Below are positions 1-13,241 of a DNA stretch of 64,000 nucleotides, in pieces. How positions within the stretch are numbered: position 1 is the stretch's first letter; each line of letters begins with the position of its first letter. The notes beneath the pieces were generated by a model. The model saw nothing but the letters and a program-made list of their open reading frames with translations, made no database searches and was not told the DNA's origin. The position numbers were made by a program, and so were the translations under genes. Origin of the DNA: Lumbricus terrestris. Taxonomy: Eukaryota; Annelida; Clitellata; Crassiclitellata; Lumbricidae. The stretch covers positions 34,923,956 to 34,987,955 of the forward strand of contig OX457037.1 in the NCBI GenBank assembly GCA_949752735.1. Direction: 5' to 3'.

Positions 1-925
1 ATTATCAACACTTAGTGCCTTTCAGATGAGGCTGAAAGTCTGACACTATTATGCTGCCATCTGCCTGATATGGTTCAGATAAGGTGAAGATTTTTTACGG
101 AATGACTGCAAATCCTAGTGAAAGGATGTTGACGGTAGTGCTGCGATACAGAAAGAGGGGGATTGCCTGGGCGAGTTTGCAACCCAGTGAACACTGACAC
201 TACTGCCACACCTGAAATTTGGTGATTCCTTTTTATACTTACACCAGTGCAATAACCTGACGATGATGATTCTCAGCAGGGTAGAGGCTGAAGTCAGCAA
301 TTGAGAGTGGTAAACAACATGGCTGAGAGAAGTGTAAAGTTGTTCGAGGAATTAAACTGAATCATCACTGATGAAGAAGAAAGCAGTATTTTCTCCAAGT
401 GGTTGAGGCAAATAGAAAAGCTGTCCCCACTCAATCAACAAAGAAATATGCTGTTGACACTGTGCTTGCAAAGCCTTCTACAGCGTAGACGTCATCGTAT
501 GTTTGGAGTCATAAAACGAGAACAATAGACATTCGTGGATTTAACGATGTTTTTGACATTTTCCATATTTAAAACCTACTGAAATTTTATATTTCAAGCT
601 CACCAATTGTTTAAGTGTCACACATATTGTCATGTTACAGAAATGTATCATCTATCTTGAAATGAAGCACAATTGTATTGGAATATATGCTCAACACATT
701 TATTTCTACAATTAACGTCTTTTCATTGGCCCATGCAAAGTAAGACAGTCGTTGAGCACCGCCTTCCAGTTGGAATAGGAAGCTGAAATTTTGTCTCAAT
801 AATACTATTGATAAGTCTAACAAACTGGGAGGGCGCCCTGGTTTTTAGCTTGAACTTTATTTTTTACCATGTATCTGTGAACCACACTAATATACACATG
901 TATATATATTATATATATGTAAATA
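1..925. other. Intergenic sequence, no supported gene
   Basis: Contains only short open frames. A frame from about 319 reads through one stop into a charged segment near 360-530, which could be a worn coding fragment, but I recognise no family. Confidence 0.5.
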
Positions 926-966
926 TAGGCCTATATACGTGTTTGTATGTTTGAATGTATACACTT

Positions 967-1171
967 GTTATAGCGTCCCTTCAAGCACACTACTCAGAGG
1001 CGCTCCCGGCTGCAGAGCGGACACTGCATCAGAGTTTTACGCACGCCGAAGCGCTGAGCAATTGCAAGTGAAGGACTTGCCCAAGGTCCCTACGCGGCGA
1101 CTTGAGGTGGATTCGAACCTAGAACCTTCCGACTTCAAGTTAACGACGCCACCACTACACCACCGCGCCCC
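967..1171 (-). mobile_element. tRNA-derived SINE, full length
   Basis: On the minus strand it starts GGGGCGCGGTGGTGTAGTGG (A-box-like), has GGTTCGAATCC (B box), a body with GTAGGGACCTTGGGCAAGTC, and ends in GGGAGCGCCTCTGAGTAGTG followed by CTTGAAGGGACGCTATAACA. The same architecture recurs at 18424, 28411, 32005, 33051 and 51981. Confidence 0.85.
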
Positions 1172-1257
1172 ACACGTGTGTGTTGATGTGTGTGTGTGTG
1201 TGTGTTGATGTGTGTGTGTGTGTGTTGATGTGTGTGTTGATGTGTGTGTGTGTGTTG

Positions 1258-1321
<64 letters not shown>
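1172..1321. repeat. TG microsatellite with TTGATG interruptions
   Basis: Nearly pure TG repeat about 150 bp long, interrupted in its first half by regularly placed TTGATG. It abuts the head end of the SINE at 967-1171. Confidence 0.95.
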
Positions 1322-1323
<2 letters not shown>

Positions 1324-1334
1324 CCTATATATAT

Positions 1335-2962
1335 TAGGGTGATTCAGAAAAAATTATTTTCGAAATTTAATGAGCATAGTTGCTAATTTTGTTCCTTTTG
1401 GGCACAGATTAAATTATGTACAAGAAATTTCGAAATAAAATGCATTTTAGGTTATGCTCAATGAGCACAAAGTTTACATATAGTTGTATTCAAAGTTACA
1501 AATTGAGATAATGGCCAAGTGATTTAGCACACACTAAATAAAGTTGAATGATACAAATAATTGAGTTTTTAGTAACTCAAAGTGGAGATAAGAACTCAGA
1601 TATTCTTTCACTATTACAAATTAACTTAGAAAAGTCCACAATTCAACAGGAATCCTATGCTGCCAGATCGACTTGTAGCCTTGTACAACTACAAGTCATT
1701 CACTCACATGCCACCGGACCAGCTATCCATGCTCTCACGTTTACCCGTGTAGATCTTTAAAATACATGAAATTCAGGGGGAATTCTTCTCTCAGTCTGTC
1801 AATTGAAATTGATTTCTGATACTACAAGTCCTGACACAATAAGTGACTTTTGTTCTTCTTGCAACCAGATGCACCTTTTTGCCTGAAATGACAAACTCCA
1901 TCACCAGCTGTCTCTTCTTGAATCAGTAGGCACAATTCCGTCACATTCTTCTCTTGCTGACAAGATAGTGAACTTCCTGTCTGACAAGTTTATGTGATCC
2001 AATGCAGATCCTGCTTTGAAAAATGAATGGTTTATAGCTGTTGTATCTTCCTGTTAACCTTCAGGAAGAGTAGATTATTCGAATGTTTTTTGTAGTACAT
2101 TGAAATCTTGACATCTTTAATCATAATTATCAGTGTTCTCCATCGTCATCGTCTTCGTCACTATCCTCTTCGTCATCATTCAAGTCACTGCTCTTGTAGT
2201 CTCTAGTTTCCTGGTTACTCGAACAAGATCCTTTAGCTGATTTTCTTATCATTTTGTTTTCTTATACCTGGCTTTTATTGTCTCATCTTTTGCTCTGCAA
2301 CTCTCTCATGACACCTCATTGACAACAGTCATGCTCATTTTTCATGATTCTTGCTGATCTGCTAAAAATCGCTTATACTTATAATTTTTGATAACTTGCT
2401 CACCTTACTTAATGCAATATCAAAAACGAGATGTTCTCTCAACAAATACTTCTCACTTTTCTGTGACTCAGAGTCGTTGCTTCTGTTATCTTTATCACTA
2501 AACTCTTTCCTATGGCATTTTATAGACTGAACTGCTTTATGGATTCGTGCCTTATTCCAAATTCAGATTGACTTGATTTTCAAGCTCTTTTACACAGCCT
2601 TCTTCAAAAATTGCAATGATGAAAAAGTAGAAAGGTATGTGGAGTGTGGCCTCTTGTAGGCAATACATTAATATCGGAAGGTAACTTCTGGTTTTCCAAT
2701 CAGCCAAAGTTGTGTTTTCAACCTTGTTGCAGTAGTGAAAAAGACTCTTCCACTTAAAATTAAGAAAAATGACGTTTTCCCAAAAAACGCTCATTGAATG
2801 AAAATTTTAACAACTTTACTTTAAGAATAGTGTATAAAATGAATTTAGCTATCTTTCTCTCACTGCCAAGAACAACACACAGACAGCTAAAAATATGCAA
2901 TTGCACTTTTCATAGACATATGGAAACATATTCCTGCTTTATAACAATGATGTTGCAGCTCA

Positions 2963-2996
<34 letters not shown>

Positions 2997-3321
2997 TCAG
3001 CAGGTTTCTTTATAATAAACAACAAAGCAAGACTTGATTGTTTATGCATGGCCTTTGACTATGTAGATAATTCTTACTTTCAAGACTGTAGCTTTATCTA
3101 ATAAGAATTACTGTATTCCAGGTCTCGTCAATGGGAGGTGCGTTGCTTTCTTCATGTATGTCCCATGTAATATTTCAGGGGCATTGAGCACCCAGTAAAC
3201 ATCAATATATTACAGTGAAATTTGGTTGCAGTGTTGAATAAGATCAAAGGAACAAAATTATCTACTATGTCAGCCAAAAATAAAAAATAATTTTTTCCCC
3301 ATTGTGACGTGAATCACCCTA
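1335..3321. mobile_element. DNA transposon remnant with TAGGGTGATTCA termini
   Basis: TAGGGTGATTCA at 1335 is matched by its inverse TGAATCACCCTA ending at 3321, and both ends share AAAAAATTATTTT a little inside. ATATATAT flanks both sides (8 bp, hAT-like, though low complexity weakens it). No intact transposase is present; short frames inside are unrecognised. Confidence 0.6.
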
Positions 3322-3334
3322 ATATATATATATC

Positions 3335-3527
3335 CTTCTCTCTGGAATTCTCTGTCTCCTTCTGTTCGCTCAACTCTTCTGTCTGTCAGTCTCTCCTCTG
3401 CTCTGTCTCTTCTCAAAACCTGCTTCTTCTCGCGGGGCCTTGCGCACTGGGAGCGCCTCTGAACGGTTTACCCTACTAGAGGCGCTTTATAAATGTTTAA
3501 ATACAATACAATACAATACAATATATA
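3335..3527 (+). mobile_element. L2-like LINE, 3' end
   Basis: Translates to the LINE C-terminal pattern WNSLSPSVRS then LLKTCFF, followed by the GGGAGCGCCTCTGA tail and a terminal run of AATAC repeats. 5'-truncated. Confidence 0.75.
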
Positions 3528-3729
3528 AACAGTGTTGTTTGGACACATTGGAACCGTCTAATATCATAATTATTTATAATGTTACAGTATCAAATTCATA
3601 TATAATTTTTTTTAAACTCGTTTATTCGTTGATATCATTATAAATTATGTACACTCATGGTTAAGATCTATAATTTATAGTCAATAAATCATGTGTAGAT
3701 GTTACAGATGTATGCTGGTCATCACCTGG

Positions 3730-3958
3730 TCACCTGGTGCCGTCAGCTCTTGGAGCTCTGGCGACAGTCATGATGTATCCTCTCCATTGTCTCCTGTTTA
3801 TTGTCGCCTCTCTTAGCTCTTCCAAGCTCATTCCAGACTTTTCCTGTACTTCATCCATCCACCTTTTCCTTGGTCTTCCGCGTCTTCTCCTTCCTTCACC
3901 GCATGCCGTCATCATCTTCTTTTCCAAACCGTTTATGCTGGTCATACAGACTATATAA
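3730..3958 (-). pseudogene. Non-LTR retrotransposon, C-terminal end of ORF2
   Basis: The 71-residue minus-strand frame contains RRRRGRPRKRWMDEVQEKSG followed by SLEELREATINRRQWR and VARAPRADGT. This is the C-terminal signature RGRPxxRWxDxVxxD found in many LINE reverse transcriptases. Upstream sequence is missing, so it is a 5'-truncated copy. Confidence 0.75.
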
Positions 3959-3959
3959 T

Positions 3960-6180
3960 AGTCGTTGTTTTTTTGACAATGATGTCGATATATAATGAAT
4001 TCGTTACTGGCTGAACCTATATTCGCTTATGCATAACCCATATAGCCTACAGTATACAATGCACATAATTATATATAGTTGTTGTCTTTAAAATACTCGA
4101 AAGAACGAATCCGAAGCTGTTTGCGCCACGTTATGTGAATGTAAAAGCTAGGCATAAGAGGACAATAATGTCTCTATCCGATATATATAGGTCATAGTTT
4201 TTTGTTGCCCACAGATACTATAATTATAGGACCACGAATGGCTGATCCGGTGATCCCATAGGTTATCTGGAATCTAGGTCTTATATATCTTTCATTTAAC
4301 CTCATTTCCATGAAATCTATAGTCAATCATGGCCTATATATATAAAAGCTTATAGCGAGAGTTAATATACGGTTTCTTCCATTGCTGTGGACCTGTCCTG
4401 CAGGGGATCTTTACGTGTCAATGACCGAACAATATAATTCATAGACCTATTATACACCATACTCGACTTGAAACCTCAGTGGAGCTTTTCCTCTGCTATA
4501 ATACAGCAAATATTCAACAAATAATAACTGCTCGTTATCGCGCTCTTCATTATTTTGTTCTGCAGCGTTTTTGCCATTTTGCCCAGGCACTGAATGTTGT
4601 GTGCCTTTTTAAAATTCTTCGTTTCAGCGAACTTTGCAAGACTGGACGCAGAAGGCATAGAACCCAGTCTTATAGGCCTATAGTTGTGCCATGTGAAGGC
4701 TACATAATTAGGCCTATTAAACATAAAATTATTGAGTTTAATACGTATAATTATGTAACACAATCTAGTTATTTATTCGCATTACCTATTTATTCAATAC
4801 ACTTAGAGATAGGCCTACTATAGAAAACAGCATAACTGTACAAGTGTACAGTGTCGATGTTCTGTAATATATATGAATTCATGTAGCCCATGTTTAACAG
4901 AATGAAGTTATATAAATTAATGAGAGAGTCGTTGCTAGAGGCATCACTAGTCTTCGATTGTCGGTGCAAATGCTTCACGAGTGCAATAGGACCCACACTA
5001 CCCTCGCATTTCGTTTGCTATTAAATCAGATCTGCCATGAACGACAATTGGGTGAAAGACAAATCGCTGCTCTGGGTCACCTTTTACGGCTTGTTCTCCG
5101 GCCAACCATCCCGTATAATGACAGCGGGAGGTTAAGGTTCTACCGTTTGCCATTCAGTGAGTCCGCTGTTAGATTCCGAAAGATTCCGCTGATGATATTC
5201 TCTATTTCGCAATTGACTATAATATATCTGAAACGTGTAAATGCTGGATGTCCGATTTGATGCATATTCGGCAATTGCCCAATTATATAGGCTACTATAC
5301 TCAGCCGATAGTTTGCACTAATTGTAGCCTATAGCACTGAACGATCCAACTGAGAGCAATGTTTATAGTCCGTACGCCGCCGTGTATTGCATCATTCGTA
5401 TGAATGCTATAATTTATTATTATAGGCCAACCTTTGCTTGAAGAATTCCTATTTCCTTGGGGTCATCGCGCTGTATGAGAGCAACTCTGAATTCATACTG
5501 AGAGAGGTGCTATATAAATTCTCATATACGATACGATAATGATAACGCATACGAGATTTTCTGACTCTGCATGTTTCCATTGCGCAGCTGCAAGTATAAT
5601 GGCAAGTAAACAAAACACCACAAACTAGTGTTTTGCTCCGTTCTATATATACAAATGCCAATTTAGACATGAAACATGCACGAGTATAGGCCTATGTATT
5701 CTCTATAATTATCATGGTATACGTAGGCTGTTTGCTTATATTTTATAATGTTTATATGCAGGCCCGCGTAGCCTATGTATAAAAATCATGTGAAACACTG
5801 CAATATGCTATAAATTACAACTCGCTATCCTTATATATCCTACATGTATGTATAGCTTAATGAAGTTGTGTAAAGTCTGTGTACTATTCAGACGTTTCTG
5901 TACTTTGTAGGCTAACAAAGCCACAATGGTTCAAGGTTGCGAGTACATGTGTATAGGCCAACTGTTCATAAACAAAAGCTCGTTAACCCGCGGGCCTGAC
6001 AGCCCCTATATATAAAGCAAGGCCATGCTGTATTTATCCTATAACTACAATCCTGTGTTTACAACTTTCACATCGTGTTGATGTTAATTTTATTCAAGTT
6101 TTAATTAGAAAGTTTTACATTCACAGCAATGACCAGATTCTTTCATTTTTAGATTTCTGGAACAGAGGATATTCCCGCAA
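3960..6180. other. Intergenic, no gene seen; several TAGGCCTA palindromes
   Basis: AT-rich sequence with short unrelated frames on both strands. The only pattern seen is repeated TAGGCCTA (near 4675, 4710, 4811, 5688). Confidence 0.6.
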
Positions 6181-6290
6181 AGTGTCTTCATCCTAATCGC
6201 AATAGTAATCGTAATCTCCAAATTTCTAAAGCGCTACTCGAAAACCAAGCGCGGGCACCAGCTTATTTACGAGCGTTGCGTTGAGTCAAA
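6180..6290 (-). mobile_element. LINE tail, second family (AATAAGCTGG tail)
   Basis: Inverse of a tail reading AATAAGCTGGTGCCCGCGCTTGG then AAATTTGGAGATTACGATTAC. Related copies lie at 7100-7200 and 29618-29705 (same orientation) and at 22735-22775 and 63340-63612 (plus). The last copy still has LINE coding sequence attached. Confidence 0.6.
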
Positions 6291-6752
6291 AGGGATGTCC
6301 GTAAGAGTAGTCCAAAGATGGTCCGGGTCGAGTTACCATATATATCGGGTGAGAGAATCGGTTCCACCAAGTTTCAGCCAAAACCGCCGCTCAACCAGGT
6401 ACCTCTATTTTTTTTACTACTTTACAGACTTTCTTTTCCAAATTGAAATCGTAGCTCTTCAGACATTCCCACCCTAATCTATTCCATCCAATCCTTCGTT
6501 TTTCCAGCTTTCTCGTTCTCAACAAAATCCACCTATACCGGGGTCCTACCCTGTATACGCAGTTCCTCTGTCTCTCCTTTCTGCACTATCCATGGCAATC
6601 GAATTCCGATTCTTCACTTGACATCCCGGTTCCACCTCTCTCACAGTCATGAATAAACTGGTATACCCTGCGAATACAAAAGATCCTAATTCAGTGCATA
6701 TAGTATACGTTTATCGAAGATCAGCTATGCATGTGTGTATACTGTGTACATA

Positions 6753-6961
6753 CAGGGTGCGCCAAAAAATCGTCAAAAAACGATGGGTGACCTCACTAAA
6801 AGTGGTGTAACTTTAGTTGTGCTTGAAATATTTTGATGGAATCTGACCATCATGTGTAAATATGAATTGTCTATAAGACTGTAAAATTTCATTTCGAAAT
6901 TCTTACTTCTGGTCAAGATATTGACAAAAAACCTAAAGGGGGTCTTTTTGGGCGCACCCTG
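6753..6961. mobile_element. Mariner-type MITE, 209 bp
   Basis: Ends CAGGGTGCGCC and GGCGCACCCTG are perfect inverted repeats flanked on both sides by TA, the Tc1/mariner target duplication. No transposase. Confidence 0.8.
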
Positions 6962-7099
6962 TATATTCTGCATAGGCCTACACACATGTAAGCTAATTAT
7001 TCATTGAATCGTGGATGCGGCAGCTGCTTTTATAAAATATCTGAACCCTCCGCGGACATTGAGACACCGTATACAGGTCCTGCATATAGAATCCTATAG

Positions 7100-7200
7100 T
7101 TAGCAGAGAATCGTTATCCCAAATTTCCAAAGCACCACTCAAAAGTCAAGCGCAGGGGCCGGGCACCAGCTTATTCAAGAGCCATGTGTCTAGTCAGAGG
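7100..7200 (-). mobile_element. LINE tail, second family
   Basis: Shares AAAGC(A/G)CCACTC-AAAG-CAAGCGC and GGGCACCAGCTTATTC with the copies at 6180 and 29618. Confidence 0.55.
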
Positions 7201-7259
7201 ATTGGCAAAAAAGAATATCTACAGTCCGAAGGAGGCCGTAGGATAATCCGGGTAAAATC

Positions 7260-9400
7260 TATGGCCATGATGAGAATGGAAAACACGCACACAACGATAT
7301 ATATAGGCCCTATGAAAAATAAAAAAAAACTGATTTCAATTGCCACCTTAATTTGATTCGAAAAGTCAAACTGCGTTACTACTTAAATGAATTTTATGCA
7401 TATACATAATTGTTATGTATATGCTATACATAGCCTGCAGTACAGTCATAGTCCAACGCCTATTTATAGATCTATACATGATAATGTCTACACGTGTAGG
7501 CCTAAATGGCGACGAAAAATATGCAGTCGCGTGTAATTATTGCGATTATGTTCGATTCGGATTCGCCATTATATCGATAATGGAATGGCATGAGAGTGTC
7601 ACAATGTGGCTGCAGTCGATCCAATTATATTCGGACGCAGCTGCAGTATGTCATCAAAGTCAATTGAAAACAAAGTCGAAGGAAATGAAAACCAGGTTCG
7701 GGTCCAGTTTTATCGAATTCGTTTTTAGAACACCTCTGAAAGGAACCGTTACCATAATTGTAGCCCTTTGAAGAGGCGCTATATAAATGCATCTAATAAA
7801 AAAGAAAATGAAATGTTTACAGGCCTACATTATATTATAGGAATTTTGAGGCGTTTTAAACGCGCAACTACATATATAGGCCCTATATAGTGTAAACGGG
7901 GACCTAAACGGTATCGAGTGATTTTGGAAGCCTGTGGTGACTTTTAGAGCGCCGCCAGAAAATCGTGAGACTCCTCAAAAACGATATGTACTCTTGGGTA
8001 TCCAGCCTCCAGTATTATTTTGTGTGTCAATTATCACATGTCTTAATTTGCAATTTAAAATACGAATGTTTATTGAAACTCTGGTTCACTGAGCGACCTT
8101 TTAAATGCATTTAATCTTGCAATTTTTCTTATACAGAGTTTATTCTATAGCCAAAAGGAAACAGTTAGCAACTATGGCTTATTAACTTTCAACTTTTTTT
8201 AAAGCACTCTATATAGCGTACCGGTATACTAAAAATTAGGCCTACACATATAGCCTACTTTAAGGGGTATAGGTCCTATGTATATATAGAATGCTCGATT
8301 CTTAATAGGCCTAATTGTATAGACCCTATGTATACATGAAAAATAAATATTTAGGCATGCGTTTCTTATGGATTTGCTTTGGCATTATATATTGATCTTC
8401 ATATACATATACATACAGTTGCGTATATTATATAGGCTATGCAGAAAAATCAGGTGTAACAACAGATTTCAAAACATATCACTTACTAAAAAAAGTCCGG
8501 ATGTCTATAATTTAATCTGGGTCGTGCTCAATTTGACAACTGTATCCTGATGCTATGTTCGAAAATTAGTCGGCTACATTATACAGCATCTATGCGCCTT
8601 CGTGAGGTTATTGTAAGGCGCTACATAAATGTCCATATACATAGAGATACATATACATGCATACATCTTTTGCATTCTCCTCACACGTGCATCCGTCCCT
8701 CTCCTTTTCCCGGAACAGATCCAGTATCACAAACAACATATAATATTGTATACGTATATCGAAACAGGACAGGTGTCGCCATCTATTAGATGCACAATTC
8801 TCTTGTCAACAGATTCAGTATGTGCACGCTCTCTTGTTGCATCCGGATAGGATGGCATTCTAGACAGAGCAAGTTGTTATAAGTGATATCATTTTCAGTG
8901 CATTTCGCCTGTAGGCCTATACTGTGTGCATGCCTTATACGCGAAACACACAAATCTCTGTGGCAGGGCATGCAGTAAAAACAGCTAGTTAAGTACTTAA
9001 GAGTGTAGGCCTTAATGGCGTGGGCGTGTAGATGGGAGTGCTATAATTAAATAGGCCTAGGCATAAATCAGCGCGAATGATACAGACCGCGAGAAACCAT
9101 ATACATACAGTATATACATCAAGTATGTATGCATAATTGCATAATTATGTGCAATATTGGCCAAATTAATAGGAATTTGTTGCTGTTTTGCTATAATATG
9201 CCTTGACCACACAATACCGTATACTTTAATAATATAGCCTATACCATAGGCCTAATTCGATCTCTGCCGTCACTTTATATATTCAAACGAGAGTTTTGAG
9301 CCTACGTTCAACAAGGAGGATAAGTCAAACATCCTATAAGGAACTACACTTTAGTACCGGTATATAAATTCATCGTTATTTTGGAGTGTGCACTCAATTG
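7260..9400. other. Intergenic, no gene seen
   Basis: AT-rich with TAGGCCTA palindromes. Short LINE/SINE tails of the GGCGCTATATAAATG type occur at about 7768-7790 and 8618-8635. No supported coding sequence. Confidence 0.55.
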
Positions 9401-9758
9401 TATTTCGTCGCCTCAGAATTAGCTTCGCGTATCTCCATTTTTTCAAAATCGAGTTTAGACTTGATTTGTAGCAAAAAATTGCTTCTCTTTCATCACTTTT
9501 ATTCGTTAGGATCTCGAGATAAGACAAGTCGTTTTAAAGATATTCACCAAAAACTAACTGTCGTAGGCTATGTCCATGTTCAGGTTTGTTTGGTCGTAGG
9601 CCTATACCTCCAATTTTCACATGTATTTTTTCCGTAAAAATTTTACCAAAACTTCAACCTCGATTATCTCAATGGGGTTGAGATAGGCGAAGATAATTCT
9701 CAGGCGACGAGATTTCAAGCAGTAACAAGCTACTGCAGAACTGGATATACGACAACAT

Positions 9759-10016
9759 CAGTGGCGGCGCCAGGATTTCAGTTTTTGGGGGGGCCTGAAT
9801 TTGCGGGAGAAAATTTCCCGTTTTCAGTCGACAAAATTTCAGACGGCCTCTTTTTTTAGTCATTTGGTTGTAATCTCGGGAAATGGGTTCTTTTTCGTAT
9901 CCGCCAAACTGTCTGCTAAACCTCGTGCGTATCTTTCATTTTTACATGGAAAGAAATGGTTCCACTTTTTTTTAGGGAGCTTAGCCCCCCCTAACCCTCC
10001 CTTAGCGCCGCTACTG
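9759..10016. mobile_element. hAT-type MITE, CAGTGGCGGCGCCAGG family
   Basis: 258 bp from CAGTGGCGGCGCC to GGCGCCGCTACTG-type end, flanked by an exact 8-bp duplication GACAACAT (9751-9758 and 10017-10024). The interior resembles the copies at 21390, 25875 and 63779. Confidence 0.88.
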
Positions 10017-10135
10017 GACAACATGCTACTGAATTACCGATGAACATACGACAAAGTTTTTTTTATAAATTCGAAGCTACAGTACCGTATGTCTTTTTTT
10101 ACAACATTTTCCAAATTTCACAAAAACCATATGTA

Positions 10136-10215
10136 GCCCACTATGTAGCCTATGTATGTATGTATGTATGCAATTAGATGTATGTATGTAGCTATGTAGC
10201 CTATGTACGTGTGTA
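10136..10215. repeat. Short TATG-rich microsatellite
   Basis: Imperfect TATG repeats interleaved with TAGCCTATG. A similar degenerate TATG tract lies at 10680-10800. Confidence 0.75.
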
Positions 10216-11046
10216 TGTATGCATTCTAAGTTTCATTTTAATTTCAATGCAACATCCCTTAATCAAAGCCGATGCTTTAATATGACGTCTTTGCCTGAAG
10301 TTTTATTGCACTGAATGTCTCTTTTTTGCGTCCAAAGTTCCGAAACTTCTATCGTTTTTCTCGGAATTCACGAAACTGGAGATACGCGAAAATAATTCTC
10401 AGGCGACGATTTGTTTATATTACTACAATATTTTTGCTCTGTTTTCCCAAATTCATCACTTTTCGCATGCATATATAATGCTAGATAAGGGCTTGTTAAT
10501 TTGTTATTCTGTTACTACATCACACAGTTGACCGTGATGCATCGTTCCAAACCATGGTACATGTATGCTCTCAGGTGGCAATGGTTTCAGCCCCTTTTGG
10601 GTTTCATATATATAGCTGCGCTAAACAACGAATTTTATGTTATTGCGACTGTCAGGTGTTATGTTATGTGTGTATGTAGGCCTACATGTACATATCGTAT
10701 GTATGGATGTATGAATGTATGTATGTGTGGATGTATGTATATATGTATGTATGCATTTATATATGCATAAATATAATTATATGCATAATGCATGTATTTA
10801 TGTATACGATTTTTGTTGTTGGCGTCCTTCGACTTCTGTGGCTTTGCTTATCTAAGGTCAACCAGACTCAACCTTCATCTGGCGATAAGTCGTAATTGCT
10901 TCGCAGCTTTTCTTCTGCTATTTATAATCTCTCGTTCCATTCTGTTCCTCGCCCTTCTCCCACACCTTCCACAGACTTTTCAAACCTCACCTTACTTCCA
11001 TATTTCACTGGGCCTATAATTATATATAATATGATACATACTACGT

Positions 11047-11047
11047 A

Positions 11048-11119
<72 letters not shown>
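11047..11119. repeat. AC microsatellite followed by AT microsatellite
   Basis: About 24 AC units pass directly into about 12 AT units. Confidence 0.95.
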
Positions 11120-11294
11120 CGGCTATAGGCCTAACTGAGGCGCCTTGGTACCGGTATAGACTATGTATAGTGTATACGCCTATACGCAAACTCCATAATG
11201 CACGCACAAAAAGAGTCAATTGGAGGAAGCCAATCGTTGAAATCTTGAACTATACATCTGATTAGTATACAATACATATAATCATATATACGTC

Positions 11295-11621
11295 CAGGGG
11301 CGGATCCATGGGAGCCAATCCGGCCATGGTCCCCCATTTAGATTTTTTTAAATTTTTTACCAGCTATTCTGTCCCGAAAAGTTGACTTGCCCCCCCCGAG
11401 AGTAGCTCCGTATGTCCGTGCCCCGCAGCGGCGAAGAAGGTCATCAGTATTTTGGGTGGAGGCCGGATGGGAAAAGGTATCTTTTTTGGGAAATTCGAGG
11501 CTGATGACTAAAAAAAGTCATCAGTTTTTTCAGCGGATGGAAGGCGAAATTTTTTCCCGGTTTCCCGGACCAAGACCCAAAAGTTTGGCCCCCCCATCGA
11601 AAATTTCTGTATCCGCCCTTG
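11295..11621. mobile_element. hAT-type MITE, CAGGGGCGGATCC family
   Basis: 327 bp with ends CAGGGGCGGATCC and GTATCCGCCCTTG, flanked by the exact 8-bp duplication TATACGTC. Same family as 35858-36157, in opposite orientation. Confidence 0.88.
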
Positions 11622-11715
11622 TATACGTCTATAGTATAGGCCTACTGGTGGAAAAACGATTCAGATGCAATTTCTTCTCTTTCTATCTAGGCTAGTATAC
11701 TTGTAAACCCGATAT

Positions 11716-12685
11716 GGGGTCATTGCATAATTACGTAACGCTCGAGGGTGGGTGGGTGGGGTCACTGAAAACGTTACGAAACGTTACGTGGGTGGGTGGG
11801 TGAAGGGAGCTGAACGTTACGTAACGCATTGAAAAAAATTAATGAAAATTAAATTACCATCGAATGCCAGTTCAAACATGATACGATCGAAGTTAAACTT
11901 CGTGGTATTGATTCAAACGTTTTAAAACGTAACCGAAGTAGGTCTATTATCTGAAAAAGATACGGCAGCAGACGCCGGTTACATGCCAGGTCAACATTAT
12001 CTAGGCCATTCTACCGCTTGTGCAAACCGGAAATTGTTGATCCGTGATACATGCAGTATTGTAGTTTTGCCAACGATTCTGGCAACGAAACAATTAAAGC
12101 ACGTGGTGGGGCCTAACTCCTCTTGAATTTCTGACATCGAAGAACAACTTTGAAGCATATTTTACTTAGTGGACACTGGACACGAATCTTAAACATTTAA
12201 AATTGATGCTCAACAGAACTCCGCAGTATTTCTATAAATAATTACCGAATTGCCCAGACTAAGCAAATAATTAGTTCATCCATTATTTTGATGATTAATT
12301 ATTAATGAGCAATTTAGTCGGTGAAACTTTTCAGCAGTGTGTAAACTTTTACTCTTGATGCATTTAAAACATGACTATCACTTATATAAATAAAACAGTC
12401 TGCATGTTGTAGGCCTTGCATACTGTCAAATTAGCTTATAAGCCTAATTCACATAGGCTAGGCCTACTAGGCTATAATAAATTCACTATGAAAATATGAA
12501 TTACGCGCTCACATAGGCTAGGCCATATAATAGACCTAAATCTCGACTGATTTTTCGTAGCAATCGTTACGTAACGCTGGGGAGGGTGGGTGGATGGGTC
12601 AGGGGCAACGTTACGAAGCGTTACAAGGTGGGTGGGTGGGTCGAAAACGGTCAATTTCAGCGTTACGTAATTATGCAATGACCCC
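11716..12685. mobile_element. Non-autonomous DNA transposon with GGGTGGGTGGGT subterminal blocks
   Basis: GGGGTCATTGCATAATTACG plus TAACGCT at 11716 is perfectly inverted at 12659-12685 (27 bp). Each end also holds ACGTTACGAA(A/G)CG inside a G-rich GGGTGGGTGGGT block. TAT flanks both ends, a possible 3-bp duplication. The middle, about 11860-12540, has no coding frame. Confidence 0.82.
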
Positions 12686-13241
12686 TATGCACATAGTACA
12701 ACACAGCCTAATCGAAAGCACACCATGTGCATCATGAAAAAGATATCGACCCAAATGCTCAGAATGAATCAGTCATTTTATAGGATTGCATTAAATGTAT
12801 AGGTCTTCTAATAATTACATGCAAATAGACCTGTTAGGCCCATGCTATGCCCTTGTATTCGATCTCCGTTATAATGTTCAAATATTTTTAGGTATAGAGT
12901 CCTATGTGCCCCTATGCATGCTAAAAGTCATCTGCTTATTAGGCCTATGTCTGTAGCCTATAGGCTATACATCATAGTTTCAGAGGAAGAGCTATCGAAA
13001 CTGATGTTGTCAGAAACTCAGAACACATTATGTTGAATAAGATCGAAATGATGTCCAGCAGTATATTCTAACGATGGTGCACGCATGTTTCTTAGAAATA
13101 GATAGAGTGCCATTCCATCATCGTTGCTTATGACGCTGAAGTGCATGCAGAGGCACTATTATAATTTATGATATAGGGCCTACAACTCCGTCAAAATATT
13201 CAGTGATTGATAAACAACAGCCACAGGAAATGGAGATGACA

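Larger units (their letters stand above)
9405..10410. mobile_element. Foldback-like element with internal third copy of the terminus
   Basis: CGTCGCCTCAGAATTAGCTT at 9405 is inverted at 10378-10410 (GGAGATACGCGAAAATAATT then CTCAGGCGACG). A third copy in the right-end orientation lies at 9674-9708. ATTT flanks both ends. The hAT MITE at 9759-10016 is nested inside. Confidence 0.5.

Noticed and set aside
1110..1171. True tRNA gene at SINE heads
   Set aside because: A- and B-box-like motifs occur but no proper acceptor stem or anticodon arm, and the same head recurs with the SINE body.
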